Of a stretch of 64,000 nucleotides of DNA, positions 18,147 to 27,705 are shown in pieces. The stretch is from Nocardioides antri. Its GTDB lineage: Bacteria > Actinomycetota > Actinomycetes > Propionibacteriales > Nocardioidaceae. Every line of letters begins with the position of its first letter. Position 1 is the first letter of the stretch. A model generated the notes under the pieces. That model was not told the DNA's origin and ran no database searches. It worked only from the letters and a program-made list of their open reading frames with translations. The position numbers were made by a program, and so were the translations under genes. Location: NCBI RefSeq assembly GCF_008373765.1, contig NZ_VUJW01000003.1, forward strand, positions 124,001-188,000. The letters are read 5' to 3'.

Positions 18147-19388
18147 TTACCGAGTTGAGTCGCTTCGGGTCGCCGCGGTCGACAGCGTCCGGACCGCCAC
18201 GGCGGCGAGCACCCGCGCGCCGACGCCGATCGACTGCTCGTCGATCCGCAGGTCGCCCTGGTGGAGGTCGTACGTCGCCCCGCCCGGTGTGCGGGTCCCG
18301 AGCCGGAACATCGCGCCCGGGACGGACGAGAGGTACCAGCCGAAGTCCTCGCCACCGAGGCTCTGGGGGACGTCGGTGCGGTGGTGGGGTCCGAGCACCG
18401 CGTCCACCGCTGAGGCGACGAGCGCCGCGCTCACCGGGTCGTTGACCACGGGCGGCACGCCCTGCAGGTAGTCGACCATCGCCGTCACGCCGTAGGGCCG
18501 GACGATGTCGAGCACGGCCTCCCGGACGACGGCCTCCACGCCCGCCCAGGCGACGGAGTCGAGGATCCGCACGGTGCCGGCCGCGATGCCCTGGTCCGGG
18601 ATCACGTTGGGAGCCGAGCCGGCGCGCAGCACGCCCCACACCACGCTGACCCCCGAGCGGGGGTCCATCCGCCGGCTCAGGACGGCCGGCAGCTCGCCGG
18701 CGAGCTTGGCGAGGGCGAAGGTGAGGTCACCCGTGAGGTGCGGTCGGGAGGTGTGGCCGCCGTTGCCCTCGAGCCGCACCTCGATCCGGTCCGCGGCGCT
18801 CGTGATCGGGCCGGTGCGGACCCCGATCGTCCCGACGTCGACCGCCGGCTCCGCGTGGAGGGCGTACATGCGCTCGACGTCCTCGATCGCGCCGTGGTTG
18901 ATCAGGTGGACCGCGCCGCCGGGCATGACCTCCTCCGCCGGCTGGAACAGCAGGCGCACCCGCCCGGGCAGCAGTCCGCGGGCGTGCACCTCGGCAAGCG
19001 CGTGCGCGGCGCCGATGAGGGCCGACGTGTGCACGTCGTGGCCGCAGGCATGGGCGACGCCCGGGACCATGCTGGTCCACGGGTCCTGCGTCAGGTCCTG
19101 GACGGGGAGCGCGTCGAGGTCGGCCCGCAGCGCGACCACGCGGTCGCCCTCGCCGATCTCGGCGAGTGCCCCGCTGCGTTGGGAGGCGGTCACCCGCCAC
19201 CCGAGGTGCTCGAGGATCTCGACCACGCGGTCCGTCGTACGACGCTCCTCCCAGGACAGCTCGGGGTGCCGGTGGAGGTCGCGGCGGAGGTCGATCAGGT
19301 CGTCATGGTGCTTCTCGACGACATGGTCGATGACGCGCGGGTACTCGTCCGCGCTGCCGGTAGGAGAGGTGAGGGACGTAGGGGACAT
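18147..19388 (-). CDS. M20-family amidohydrolase
   Basis: A 413-residue metal-dependent amidohydrolase (HipO/IAA-amino acid hydrolase type). Metal-binding motifs are ACGHDVHTSAL (about 105) and the catalytic FQPAEEVMPGG; HAEPAVDVGTIG and the GGHTSRPH dimerisation-domain motif follow, and SLGGEDFGWYL is the last metal ligand region. These enzymes cleave N-acyl or similar amide bonds; the natural substrate is not predictable here. It precedes the BMP operon on the same strand by 111 bp. Similar amidohydrolases accompany nucleoside operons in other actinobacteria, which suggests but does not prove a shared role. Confidence 0.88.
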   Translation of the reverse strand: MSPTSLTSPTGSADEYPRVIDHVVEKHHDDLIDLRRDLHRHPELSWEERRTTDRVVEILEHLGWRVTASQRSGALAEIGEGDRVVALRADLDALPVQDLTQDPWTSMVPGVAHACGHDVHTSALIGAAHALAEVHARGLLPGRVRLLFQPAEEVMPGGAVHLINHGAIEDVERMYALHAEPAVDVGTIGVRTGPITSAADRIEVRLEGNGGHTSRPHLTGDLTFALAKLAGELPAVLSRRMDPRSGVSVVWGVLRAGSAPNVIPDQGIAAGTVRILDSVAWAGVEAVVREAVLDIVRPYGVTAMVDYLQGVPPVVNDPVSAALVASAVDAVLGPHHRTDVPQSLGGEDFGWYLSSVPGAMFRLGTRTPGGATYDLHQGDLRIDEQSIGVGARVLAAVAVRTLSTAATRSDSTR

Positions 19389-19400
19389 TTGCCCCCGAGC

Positions 19401-19805
19401 CTAGTCGCTCGGACGCGCGCCGTACCGCTCGGTCAGCTCCGCCTCGTGGTCGGCGAGGACGATCGTCTCCCCCTCGTAGCCGTCCGGACCGGTGACCGAG
19501 ACGCTGATCGTCCGCAGCGGCCGGACCTCGGACGTCCACACTGCCTCGACGACCTGGTCGATGACGGTCCGCGCGTCGCAGTTGTCGCACCGGATGCTGA
19601 AGCTGACCTGCTGCGCGGTCGAGGCGTCGTCGCGGTAGACGCCGTCGACCTTGGTGAAGCCGACGGCGGGACGGTCGATGTCGGCCGCGATCGCGTCGAC
19701 GATCTGCTGGTTCTCCATCGACTCCTTCTCCTGCTCCGGGTCGGGCTCGCACGCGCACAACAGCGCGAGCACCCCGACCGCCGTCGCCACTGAGAGCCGC
19801 CTCAT
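19401..19805 (-). CDS. Small lipoprotein coupled to the GHSQGG hydrolase; candidate immunity protein
   Basis: A 134-residue predicted lipoprotein: MRRLSVATAVGVLALLCAC with lipobox LCAC, then EPDPEQEKE and a single small domain containing a CDNC pair (about residue 73). The ATG at 19805 overlaps the stop of the hydrolase gene (ATGA), so the two are made together. I do not recognise the family. A lipoprotein encoded directly behind an exported lipase-like protein matches the layout of lipase-immunity pairs such as TslA/TilA of Staphylococcus aureus, but this function is inferred from arrangement only. Confidence 0.78.
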   Translation of the reverse strand: MRRLSVATAVGVLALLCACEPDPEQEKESMENQQIVDAIAADIDRPAVGFTKVDGVYRDDASTAQQVSFSIRCDNCDARTVIDQVVEAVWTSEVRPLRTISVSVTGPDGYEGETIVLADHEAELTERYGARPSD

Positions 19806-21148
19806 CCGCGCACCATCTGGTAGGTGGTGACCGTGCTGTCGCCGCCGCCGCCGAAGCTGCCGAGCCCCGCCAGCGCGTCCACGACGGCGGCGTCGTCGGA
19901 CGCCACGATCTCGCCAGCCTGCGTGACGTAGACCTCCGCGAGGCTGTGGTTCGCCGTCGTCTCGCCGTTCTGCTCCTCGAACACGATGGAGGTGTGGTTG
20001 CTCTTGTCGCCGTACGCCTCGCCGTCGAGGCGCGGGACGATGTCGTACTCGTTGACCAGCGAGACCATCTGGACATCCTCCGGCAGCTCGATGTCGTCGA
20101 CCGGCGAGCCGGCCGTCAGCACCGCGTTCACGTTGCCCTGGACGTCCGTCTCGCCGTTGGCGATCGCCTCGGCGAGGCGAGCGGCGACGATACCGCCCTG
20201 GCTGTGTCCGATGAAGTTGATCTCGGCGCCGGGCGGGACGTCCGCCAGCGCCTCGAGCACCGCCTGCTGGTAGGCGTTGTCGTCGCCGGCCACCGCGGCG
20301 AAGTTCGTGCCCATGTTCTGGACGAGACCCGACTCGTCGAACGGCGCGTCGAACGCCTTCGTGCCCGGCAGGTAGACGTTGTAGACCCCGTCGACGACCT
20401 CGACCTGGAACTGGTCGTCGTGGTTGGCGACCTCGTCCAGCCGCGTCAGCGCGCCCTCGATGTCGCTGGGCGACTGCGAGGCGTAGGTCTCCGCCGCCGT
20501 CAGGCCCTCGAGCTCCTGGTTGTAGAGGCCGGCGAGGGTCGAGGACGCCTGCTCGACGTCCAGCGGGAAGCCGACGAGGGGGCTTGCCCACGAGGGCGCC
20601 AGGGTGCTGAGCAGGGCGACGAACCCGGGAGAGCTCGCGACCAGCTCCTCGAGCTGGTCGGGGTGCTCCACCAGCCACTTCGCGGGATCGGAGAACAGAC
20701 CCTCGTCGGCGAGCTCGGCGAGGTCGAGCACCGTGGCCGGCAGCCCTGCGGGCGAGAGCTTCCACCCGAGCTGGAGCGGCAGTGTGTAGCCCTGCGCCCA
20801 GTCGCCGATGTCGTCGCTGATCTGCACCGCCCGGTCGGTGAAGGCGTACGCCTTGGCCATCCCCTGCATGAAGATCCCCGCGGCGGACATCGAGAGGCCG
20901 TGGGCGGCCAGCGCGTGAGGGCCGTCCAGGGCGGCGATCATCTCCGCCTCGAACGTCGCGAACGTCCCGGGTGACAGCACCGCGCTCTCCAGCAGGTTGC
21001 CGTCGACCAGGAACGCGTGGCTCGCACCGGCGACCTCGACGATCTCGAAGCCGGTGCTGCGGATGGTGCCGCCGACGGCGTCCATGTCGTCCATGTCGGC
21101 CTCGACGCCGTGGGCGCCGCCGTGGACGTCGTACTCGGAGCCCGTCAC
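19802..21148 (-). CDS. Two-part protein: helical N-terminus plus alpha/beta hydrolase (GHSQGG); possible type VII effector
   Basis: A 448-residue protein without a Sec signal. Residues 1 to about 130 are helical, Ala-rich and WXG/PPE-like in character (DMDAVGGTIRSTGFEIVEVAGASH and following, shown here only in part). The rest holds a lipase/esterase fold: INFIGHSQGGIVAARLAEAI gives the nucleophile elbow Ser (about 312-317), NEYDIVPRLDG a likely acid (about 367), and SNHTSIVF a likely His (about 386). The GTG at 21148 overlaps the EspG-like stop. Position after a WXG-like and an EspG-like gene suggests type VII export; this is inference. Confidence 0.72.
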   Translation of the reverse strand: MTGSEYDVHGGAHGVEADMDDMDAVGGTIRSTGFEIVEVAGASHAFLVDGNLLESAVLSPGTFATFEAEMIAALDGPHALAAHGLSMSAAGIFMQGMAKAYAFTDRAVQISDDIGDWAQGYTLPLQLGWKLSPAGLPATVLDLAELADEGLFSDPAKWLVEHPDQLEELVASSPGFVALLSTLAPSWASPLVGFPLDVEQASSTLAGLYNQELEGLTAAETYASQSPSDIEGALTRLDEVANHDDQFQVEVVDGVYNVYLPGTKAFDAPFDESGLVQNMGTNFAAVAGDDNAYQQAVLEALADVPPGAEINFIGHSQGGIVAARLAEAIANGETDVQGNVNAVLTAGSPVDDIELPEDVQMVSLVNEYDIVPRLDGEAYGDKSNHTSIVFEEQNGETTANHSLAEVYVTQAGEIVASDDAAVVDALAGLGSFGGGGDSTVTTYQMVRG

Positions 21149-21957
21149 AGCCACGCTCCCGTCATCAGCCCGGCAAGGTCGGTGCGCAGCTCCTCGCGCC
21201 GGCGGGGCGTCAGGGTCAGCATGCGCACGCCGTCGGAGCGGCGGCGGGTGGCACCGGCCCACCAGCCGTCGCGGGAGAGGAACCACACCAGGGCGTACGG
21301 CGGCCGGCCCGGCCCGACCGCGGTCACGTGCAGCACCGCCCGGTTGCTCTCGACCCGCTCGCGCAGGCGCGCCACGTCGTCGGCCGGCATGTCGACGAAC
21401 TCGCCGAGGGCGCGCGCAACGGCGTCGGGCACCTCGTCGAGCGCGGCGACCGGTCCGACGGCGTCGAGCGGCGCGGCGAACGGCTCCCGCCCCCTGGCTT
21501 CTCCCTCGGGCGCCGGGACCAGGGCCAGCAGCTCGTCGCCGAGCGAGCGGGCGTCGTACAGGGAGAGAGTGTGGGTGAAGCCGTCCCGCACCAGGGACCC
21601 GCCGAGGCGGGCGTCGGCCCAGTAGTAACCGAGCCGGTGGAGGCCGGGGCCGGCGACTGAAGTCCGCACCCGGCGCGCGGCGCTGCCGAGCGCGGCCAGG
21701 TTCGCGGCGACGGCGGGCACCGGGCCGTCGTCGTCGAGCACGCCGTGCCGGCGCAGCTGGTCCGCGGCCGCGTCCAGCCCGGCCTCGACGTCGAGGCCGG
21801 CCACGGCAGCGTCGATGGGGTCGAGGATGACCCGGAGGTCCTTCGGCAGCGTCAGGCCGGTGGCCTCGGCGGCCTGCTGCAGCGCCATCCACTTGTCGAC
21901 GCCGAGCGCGAGCCGACGCGGTCGCGCGAGCGGCGCGCGCTCCCCGATCCTGATCAT
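21145..21957 (-). CDS. EspG-like ESX-associated protein (tentative)
   Basis: A 270-residue soluble protein. The recognisable features are a start like ESX EspG proteins (LALGVDKWMALQQAAEATGL), a central variable region, and a C-terminal mixed strand pattern (ALVWFLSRDGWWAGATRR then MLTLTPRRREELRTDLAGL) close to the end of EspG family members. EspG proteins are cytosolic chaperones that bind PE-PPE or similar effectors for type VII export. The gene overlaps both neighbours by 4 bp, between a WXG-like gene and the hydrolase gene, which fits a chaperone for the latter. The family call is moderate; a profile search would settle it. Confidence 0.5.
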   Translation of the reverse strand: MIRIGERAPLARPRRLALGVDKWMALQQAAEATGLTLPKDLRVILDPIDAAVAGLDVEAGLDAAADQLRRHGVLDDDGPVPAVAANLAALGSAARRVRTSVAGPGLHRLGYYWADARLGGSLVRDGFTHTLSLYDARSLGDELLALVPAPEGEARGREPFAAPLDAVGPVAALDEVPDAVARALGEFVDMPADDVARLRERVESNRAVLHVTAVGPGRPPYALVWFLSRDGWWAGATRRRSDGVRMLTLTPRRREELRTDLAGLMTGAWL

Positions 21958-22406
21958 CCCGGGATCACCGCGCCGATGCCGTCCCTGATGCTGCCGCCGA
22001 GGTCGGTGAGCCCGTCGAGCACGTCGTCGACCCGGTCCCGCACCTCGTCGGCGACCTCACCGCCGAACCGGGCGACGTCGTCGATCATGTCCTGCGTGAT
22101 CTCGACGCCCTCACGGGCCAGCGCCTCGAGGTCGTCGATCCGGTCCTGGATCCACTCGATCCGAGCGCGGACCGCCGCTGCGTGGCGTCGCAGCGCCGCT
22201 GCGGCCTCGTCCAGCCCGTCAGCGTCGTCGAGAAGGCCCTGGTGCAAGGCCTCGCACTTGGCGCGGTACTCGGCGGCCTTGGCGGACTGCCAGCCGACGG
22301 TGGAGACCTGGGTGCGGAAGGTCCTGCACTCGGCTCGCACGTCGGCAGCCCTGCCCTCGATCTGGCCCGCCAGCTGCTCCAGCTGGTCCGGGTCGGCGAA
22401 TCCCAT
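21954..22406 (-). CDS. WXG100-like helical protein with C-terminal extension
   Basis: A 150-residue helical protein. The first 100 residues have WXG100 layout: helix one about 6-36, turn VGWQSAKAAEYR with Trp39 (W-Q-S instead of W-x-G), helix two to about 95. A further Asp/Gly-rich amphipathic stretch (VRDRVDDVLDGLTDLGGSIRD) extends the C-terminus beyond usual 100-residue members. It opens the four-gene module and overlaps the EspG-like gene (ATGA). A role as secretion helper or co-substrate, like Lap proteins of LXG effectors, is inferred. Confidence 0.7.
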   Translation of the reverse strand: MGFADPDQLEQLAGQIEGRAADVRAECRTFRTQVSTVGWQSAKAAEYRAKCEALHQGLLDDADGLDEAAAALRRHAAAVRARIEWIQDRIDDLEALAREGVEITQDMIDDVARFGGEVADEVRDRVDDVLDGLTDLGGSIRDGIGAVIPG

Positions 22407-22451
22407 GACGTGCGCTCTTCCCGGACGGGGCGTGGCGCAAACCGCGCGGCG

Positions 22452-23429
22452 TCAGTCCGTGCGGCGCGGGTCGGCGTCGTACGCCGCGAGCAGGCGATCG
22501 GCGGCCAGCGGCGCGGTCAGCTCGCCGGACAGGACAGCATTGCGGATCTCGGCCTGCACCGCCTTGACCCCCGGCGAGTGGCGGAGCCGCTGGTCCAGCT
22601 CGTCGCGGACCAGGGCCCACGTGAAGTCCAGCTGCTGCTCGGCGCGCTTCCTCGCCAGCCCGTCGGGCGTCAGGTGGGCGCGGTGGTCGAGGACCTGCTG
22701 CCACACGTCGTCGACACCGACGTCGTTGAGCCCGGAGCAGGTGATCACGGGCGGCGCCCACTCTCCGTGGCCGCGGACCAGCCGCAGCGCCCCCGCGAGC
22801 TCGCGCGCCGCTCCCCTGGCCTCCTGCTCGCGGTCGCCGTCGGCCTTGTTGACCGCGATCACGTCGGCGATCTCGAGGATGCCCTTCTTGATGCCCTGGA
22901 GCTGGTCGCCGGTGCGCGCCAGGGTGAGGAACAGGAAGGTGTCGACCATGCCGGCCACGGTCACCTCGGACTGGCCGACGCCGACGGTCTCGACCAGGAT
23001 CACGTCGTACCCCGCCGCCTCGAGGACGGCCATCGCCTGGGTCGTCGCGCGGGCGACACCGCCGAGGGTCCCCGCCGACGGGCTCGGCCGGATGAAGGCG
23101 TTCGGGTCGGTCGACAGCCTGGCCATCCGGGTCTTGTCACCCAGCACCGAGCCGCCCGTGCGGACGCTCGAGGGGTCGACGGCGAGGACGCCGACCCGCT
23201 GGCCGGCGGCCGTCAGCCGGCTGCCGAGCGCCTCGATGAACGTCGACTTCCCGACCCCGGGAACGCCGGAGATCCCGACCCGGACCGCGTCGCCGTGGGG
23301 CAGCTCCGCGAGCAGGTCGCGCGCCAGGGCGCGGTGTTTCGGGCTGGTCGACTCGACCAGCGTGATCGCCCGCGAGACCTGGGCACGCCTGCCCTCGCGG
23401 ATCCCTTCGACCAGCCGGCCGACGTCCAT
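22452..23429 (-). CDS. meaB: MeaB-type G3E GTPase, methylmalonyl-CoA mutase chaperone
   Basis: A 325-residue P-loop GTPase (ArgK/MeaB family). It gates adenosylcobalamin loading into methylmalonyl-CoA mutase and protects it from inactivation. Motifs: Walker A GVPGVGKSTFIEALG (about 55), LAVDPSSVRTGGSVLGDKTRM (switch region), VETVGVGQSE (Walker B/G3), AVNKADGD (G4). Its ATG shares one base with the mutB stop (TGATG). It is the third gene of the mutA-mutB-meaB operon, as in many bacteria. Confidence 0.95.
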   Translation of the reverse strand: MDVGRLVEGIREGRRAQVSRAITLVESTSPKHRALARDLLAELPHGDAVRVGISGVPGVGKSTFIEALGSRLTAAGQRVGVLAVDPSSVRTGGSVLGDKTRMARLSTDPNAFIRPSPSAGTLGGVARATTQAMAVLEAAGYDVILVETVGVGQSEVTVAGMVDTFLFLTLARTGDQLQGIKKGILEIADVIAVNKADGDREQEARGAARELAGALRLVRGHGEWAPPVITCSGLNDVGVDDVWQQVLDHRAHLTPDGLARKRAEQQLDFTWALVRDELDQRLRHSPGVKAVQAEIRNAVLSGELTAPLAADRLLAAYDADPRRTD

Positions 23430-25573
23430 CAGTGGTCGAGCTGGTCGCGCAGCTTGGCCAGCAGGTCGAGCGCCGACTCGGCGATGACCGTGCCGGGCAG
23501 GAACACCGCGGCGGCGCCCATCTCCTTCAGCGTCGGCACGTCGTCGGGCGGGATCACGCCGCCGATCACGACCATGATGTCTTCGCGGCCGTGCTCGGCG
23601 AGCGCACTCTTGAGCGCCGGGAGCAGGGCGAGATGGCCGGCGGCGAGCGACGAGACACCGACGATGTGCACGTCGGCGTCGATCGCCTGCTGCGCGACCT
23701 CCTCCGGCGTGGAGAACAGCGGGCCCACGTCGACGTCGAAGCCCATGTCGGCGAAGGCCGAGACGACGACCTTCTGGCCGCGGTCGTGGCCGTCCTGGCC
23801 CATCTTCGCGACCAGGATGCGGGGGCGGCGGCCCTCGGCCTCGGCGAACTCGTCCGTCGCCGCCCGCACCTGCGTGAGCAGGGTGTCCCCAGACTCCTGG
23901 GCCTCGTCGCGGTACACGCCGGAGATGGTACGGATCACCGCCTGGTGGCGGCCGTAGACCTTCTCCAGCGCGTTGGAGATCTCGCCGACGGTGGCCTTGA
24001 CCCGCGCGGCACCGACCGCGAGGTCGAGCAGGTTGCCCTCGCCGGTGTCGGCGCTGCGGGTGAGCGCCTCGAGCGCGGCGTCGACCTCACCCTGGTCGCG
24101 CTCGGCGCGCAGCCGCTCGAGCTTGGCCATCTGCTGGCGGTAGACGTCGTCGTTGTCGACCCGGAGGACGTCGAGCTTGTCCTCGGCCGCGAGCCGGAAC
24201 GTGTTGACGCCGATCACCTTCTGCGCGCCGGAGTCGATCCGCGCCTGGGTGCGGGCGGCAGCCTCCTCGATGCGCATCTTCGGGATGCCCTGCTCGATCG
24301 CCGCGGCCATGCCGCCGGCGGCCTCGGCCTCCTCGATGTGCGCCCACGCCTTCTCGGCGAGGTCGTGCGTCAGCCTCTCGACGTAGTAGGAGCCGCCCCA
24401 CGGGTCGATGGTGTACGTCGTGCCGCTCTCCTGCTGCAGCAGCAGCTGGGTGTTGCGCGCGATGCGGGCCGAGAAGTCCGTCGGCAGCGCGATCGCCTCG
24501 TCGAGGGCGTTGGTGTGGAGCGACTGGGTGTGGCCCTGGGTCGCGGCCATCGCCTCGATGCAGGTGCGGCCGACGTTGTTGAAGACGTCCTGGGCGGTGA
24601 GGCTCCAGCCGCTGGTCTGCGAGTGGGTCCGCAGCGACAGCGACTTCGGGTTCTGCGGGTCGAACTGACGCACCAGCCGGCTCCACAGCGCCCGGGCCGC
24701 GCGCATCTTCGCGACCTCCATGTAGAAGTTCATGCCGATCGCCCAGAAGAACGACAGTCGCGGCGCGAACTGGTCGATGGTCAGCCCGCTCTCGAGGCCG
24801 GCGCGGATGTACTCCACGCCGTCGGCGAGCGTGTAGGCCAGCTCGAGGTCGGCGGTCGCCCCGGCCTCCTGCATGTGGTAGCCGGAGATCGAGATCGAGT
24901 TGAACCGCGGCATCCGCTGGCTGGTGAACGCGAAGATGTCGGAGATGATCCGCATCGACGGTGCCGGCGGGTAGATGTAGGTGTTGCGGACCATGAACTC
25001 CTTGAGGATGTCGTTCTGGATGGTCCCTGAGAGCTGCTCCGGCTTCACCCCCTGCTCCTCGGCCGCGGCGATGTAGAGGGCGAGCACCGGGAGCACCGCG
25101 CCGTTCATCGTCATCGAGACGCTCATCTGGTCCAGCGGGATGCCGTCGAAGAGCGTGCGAGTGTCGTAGATCGAGTCGATCGCCACGCCGGCCATGCCGA
25201 CGTCGCCGCGCACCCGCGGGTGGTCGGAGTCGTAGCCGCGGTGGGTGGCCAGGTCGAACGCGACGCTGAGGCCCTTCTGGCCGGCCGCGAGGTTGCGGCG
25301 GTAGAAGGCGTTGGACTCCTCGGCGGTGGAGAACCCGGCGTACTGCCGGATCGTCCACGGCTGGGTGGTGTACATCGTCGGGTACGGGCCGCGCAGGAAC
25401 GGGCTCAGACCCGGCCAGGTGTCGAGCGCGTCGAGACCTGCGAGGTCGTCGGCGTCGTACGACGGCTTGATCTCGATGCCCTCCGGGCTGTGCCAGCCCT
25501 CGCCGGTCGGGGCCTCGACCGCGGCCCTGGCGCCGGCGAGGGGCAGCCCGGCAAAGCTCTTCGGAATGCTCAC
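23429..25573 (-). CDS. mutB: Methylmalonyl-CoA mutase large (catalytic) subunit
   Basis: A 714-residue adenosylcobalamin enzyme that interconverts (R)-methylmalonyl-CoA and succinyl-CoA, linking propionate, odd-chain and branched-chain catabolism to the TCA cycle. The N-terminal TIM barrel includes [20 protein letters not shown] (substrate site). The C-terminal cobalamin domain has [14 protein letters not shown] (DxHxxG, about residue 590), then [14 protein letters not shown] and [10 protein letters not shown] chose the GTG at 25573 because it overlaps the mutA stop (GTGA) and gives the expected N-terminus ([12 protein letters not shown]). It forms a heterodimer with MutA. Confidence 0.97.
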   Translation of the reverse strand: MSIPKSFAGLPLAGARAAVEAPTGEGWHSPEGIEIKPSYDADDLAGLDALDTWPGLSPFLRGPYPTMYTTQPWTIRQYAGFSTAEESNAFYRRNLAAGQKGLSVAFDLATHRGYDSDHPRVRGDVGMAGVAIDSIYDTRTLFDGIPLDQMSVSMTMNGAVLPVLALYIAAAEEQGVKPEQLSGTIQNDILKEFMVRNTYIYPPAPSMRIISDIFAFTSQRMPRFNSISISGYHMQEAGATADLELAYTLADGVEYIRAGLESGLTIDQFAPRLSFFWAIGMNFYMEVAKMRAARALWSRLVRQFDPQNPKSLSLRTHSQTSGWSLTAQDVFNNVGRTCIEAMAATQGHTQSLHTNALDEAIALPTDFSARIARNTQLLLQQESGTTYTIDPWGGSYYVERLTHDLAEKAWAHIEEAEAAGGMAAAIEQGIPKMRIEEAAARTQARIDSGAQKVIGVNTFRLAAEDKLDVLRVDNDDVYRQQMAKLERLRAERDQGEVDAALEALTRSADTGEGNLLDLAVGAARVKATVGEISNALEKVYGRHQAVIRTISGVYRDEAQESGDTLLTQVRAATDEFAEAEGRRPRILVAKMGQDGHDRGQKVVVSAFADMGFDVDVGPLFSTPEEVAQQAIDADVHIVGVSSLAAGHLALLPALKSALAEHGREDIMVVIGGVIPPDDVPTLKEMGAAAVFLPGTVIAESALDLLAKLRDQLDH

Positions 25574-27354
25574 GACAGCTTCTCCCTGGTAGCGGTCAGG
25601 AACGCCAGTGCGTCGACGCCGAGGGCGGCGGCGTCGTCGACCTCCGCCTCCACGGCGTCGGGCTTGCCGGCGATGATCACGTGCTGGGCACCGGCCCCGC
25701 GGAGCGCCTCGACGGCGGCGGCCCCCCACTCTTCGTAGGCGGCGTCGGTGCCGGCGAGGCACACGACCCGCTGGCCGTCGTACGCCGCCAGCAGCTCGTC
25801 GACGCCCGACGTCGGCCCGGCGACCTCGACCGGGATGCCGCCGGCGGCGAACAGGTTGGCCGCGAAGGTCGCGCGCGCCGTGTGCTGGGCGATGGTGCCG
25901 AGCGTGGCGAGGAAGACCGGGGTGGACGCGGGCTGGTCACGCAGCGCCTCGAAGGAGGCGCCGTAACGGGTCACCCGGTCGTTGAGCGGGTCGGGCTCGC
26001 GCTCGGGGAGCTCCTCGGCGAGGTTGGGGAACTCCGTGAGCCCCGTCAGCGGCCGCTTGCGGCGGGCGATCTGGCGCTCACGCTCGGCCACCGTCACCGC
26101 GATCCGGTCGCGGAACGGCGACAGGTCGTGGCCGCCCTCCCACTCCTCCTCGAGCTGCTGGAAGGCTGCCCAGCCGGCCTCGGCGAGGCTGGTCGTGAGC
26201 TGCTCGACGGCGTACGCACCGCCGGCCGGGTCGGCCACCGCGGCGACGTGGGACTCGTCGATGAGCAGGTGGCTGACGTTGCGGGCGATCCGCCGGCCGA
26301 AGCCGGCAGGCTGGCCGAGCGCCGCGTCGAACGGGAGGACCGTCAGCGACTCGGCGCCGCCGACGCCGGCGGCGAACGCCGCGACGGTGCTGCGGAGCAT
26401 GTTGACGTAGGGGTCGTACTTGCTGAGCATCGGCCGGCTGGTCACGGCGTGCTGGCGCTGCTCGACGTCGACGTCGGCGGGGAGGCCGGAGTGCTGGAGG
26501 ACGCTCGCCCACAGCTGGCGCGCGGCCCGGAGCTTGGCGATCGTCGGGAACTGCTCGTCGGTCGCGGCGTAGCGGAACTCGACCAGGTTCGCCGCGTCCG
26601 CCAGGTCGAGCCCGTGGTCGGTGAGCCAGCGCAGGTAGGCGACGCCGACGGCGATCGACCAGCCGAGCTCCTGCGCGTCGCTCGCGCCGAGGTCGTGAGC
26701 CGCGGTCGCGTCGACGACGACGGCGCGGACGCCGGCGGCGTGGGCAGCCATCGCCAAGTCACGCAGCTCGGCCACGGCCTCGTCGACGGCGAGCGGCAGC
26801 TCGCGCAGCATGGCCCCGAGCGGGTCCGCGCCGAGGTTGCTGTCGGGGTGGAGGTCGAGCCCGCGCTCGTCGGCGTAGTCCAGCAGGGCCCGGGCCGCCT
26901 GGCTCGCCGCCGTCGGCGCGTCGAGGACGACGGGAGCGAGGTCGAGCAGCACCCCGTCGAGCACCGTGGGGAGGTCGGTCGTCTCGTCGGCAGCGACCCA
27001 GAGACTGGTCACGCCGCCGTCGAGGTCGACGAGCGCCTCCTCGTTGGCGAGCTTGGCGTTGGGGTTCGAGACCAGCGAGCGGATGTCCCAGGCGCCGACG
27101 CGGCTCGGCCGGACCGCCGCCTGCGCGGCGCCCGGCACGCCGAGCGGAGGGATCGCGATGCCGTCGAGGGTGGTCCTGGTCAGCTTGTCCCAGACCGCCG
27201 AGTCGGGGTCCTCGTCGGTGAGCTTGCGGGTCTTGCGGAGCACGGCTGCGGTGGCCGCCTCCCACTCCTCCCGGGTGTGCCGGTCCTCGGGCTGCACGAG
27301 GGCGAGGGAAACGGCCCCCGCGCCCTCAGAAGCTCCAGCGGCGGGGTCAGTCAT
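25570..27354 (-). CDS. mutA: Methylmalonyl-CoA mutase small subunit
   Basis: A 594-residue paralogue of MutB without a functional cobalamin DxHxxG motif, as in the heterodimeric enzymes of propionibacteria and streptomycetes. The barrel is recognisable ([53 protein letters not shown]). The degenerate B12-like C-terminal domain ends [17 protein letters not shown]. The ATG at 27354 opens [13 protein letters not shown]; longer open frames upstream run through the palindrome-rich intergenic DNA and are not credible. It is the first gene of the operon. Confidence 0.95.
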   Translation of the reverse strand: MTDPAAGASEGAGAVSLALVQPEDRHTREEWEAATAAVLRKTRKLTDEDPDSAVWDKLTRTTLDGIAIPPLGVPGAAQAAVRPSRVGAWDIRSLVSNPNAKLANEEALVDLDGGVTSLWVAADETTDLPTVLDGVLLDLAPVVLDAPTAASQAARALLDYADERGLDLHPDSNLGADPLGAMLRELPLAVDEAVAELRDLAMAAHAAGVRAVVVDATAAHDLGASDAQELGWSIAVGVAYLRWLTDHGLDLADAANLVEFRYAATDEQFPTIAKLRAARQLWASVLQHSGLPADVDVEQRQHAVTSRPMLSKYDPYVNMLRSTVAAFAAGVGGAESLTVLPFDAALGQPAGFGRRIARNVSHLLIDESHVAAVADPAGGAYAVEQLTTSLAEAGWAAFQQLEEEWEGGHDLSPFRDRIAVTVAERERQIARRKRPLTGLTEFPNLAEELPEREPDPLNDRVTRYGASFEALRDQPASTPVFLATLGTIAQHTARATFAANLFAAGGIPVEVAGPTSGVDELLAAYDGQRVVCLAGTDAAYEEWGAAAVEALRGAGAQHVIIAGKPDAVEAEVDDAAALGVDALAFLTATREKLS

Positions 27355-27705
27355 AGGGCGCACCCTACGAACCCTCGTGTGTGGGTCGCTACACAGTGTG
27401 AGGTTTGAGACGTCCGGGATGCGGGCGTGTGTGCGACACGGGATCGCGGTGGGGGGTCGGGGAGGGGCGCGGAATACCCGGTCGACCGGGTATTCCGCGG
27501 GTTGTCCGCTTCTGCAACGGCTGACAACCCGTGGGAAAGGAGGTTGACCGGGTATCCCACGGGCGGCGCGAGGTGCCCGACCGATCCTGGACAGTCGCCA
27601 TGGTTCCGAGGCTCGCTGCCCTCGCGCCTCAACCAGCGGCAACCGTTCACCGGGCCGCCACCGGCGGATGGGGAACCGGACAGGTCGGCCGCCCACGCTG
27701 GGGCC
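27355..27705. other. Intergenic region between mutA and the glycosyltransferase gene
   Basis: This 351-base divergent region has no gene. Its central part (27468-27564) is the palindrome cluster described separately. The rest is a G-rich tract near 27450-27467 and ordinary GC-rich sequence to the ATG at 27706. Promoters for both mutA and the glycosyltransferase must lie here, but I cannot place them with confidence. Confidence 0.6.
27468..27564. repeat. Palindrome cluster (three nested inverted repeats), intergenic
   Basis: A perfect 32-bp palindrome at 27468-27499 is centred on GGTCGACC with arms GCGGAATACCC/GGGTATTCCGC. It is followed by a 9-bp inverted repeat CGGGTTGTC (27498-27506) / GACAACCCG (27523-27531), then GTGGGA (27531-27536) / TCCCAC (27555-27560). 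Half of the first palindrome recurs as a degenerate direct copy at 27544-27564 (GTTGACCGGGTATCCCACGG, 18 of 21 matching). It could be a REP-like element, a double terminator or an operator array. Confidence 0.75.

Noticed and set aside
18121..18160. A LacI-type operator upstream of the BMP lipoprotein gene
   Set aside because: Only the 10-bp CGTTGCAACG palindrome is clear; no regulator gene is nearby and the site is too short for a confident call, so it is noted within the gene entry only.
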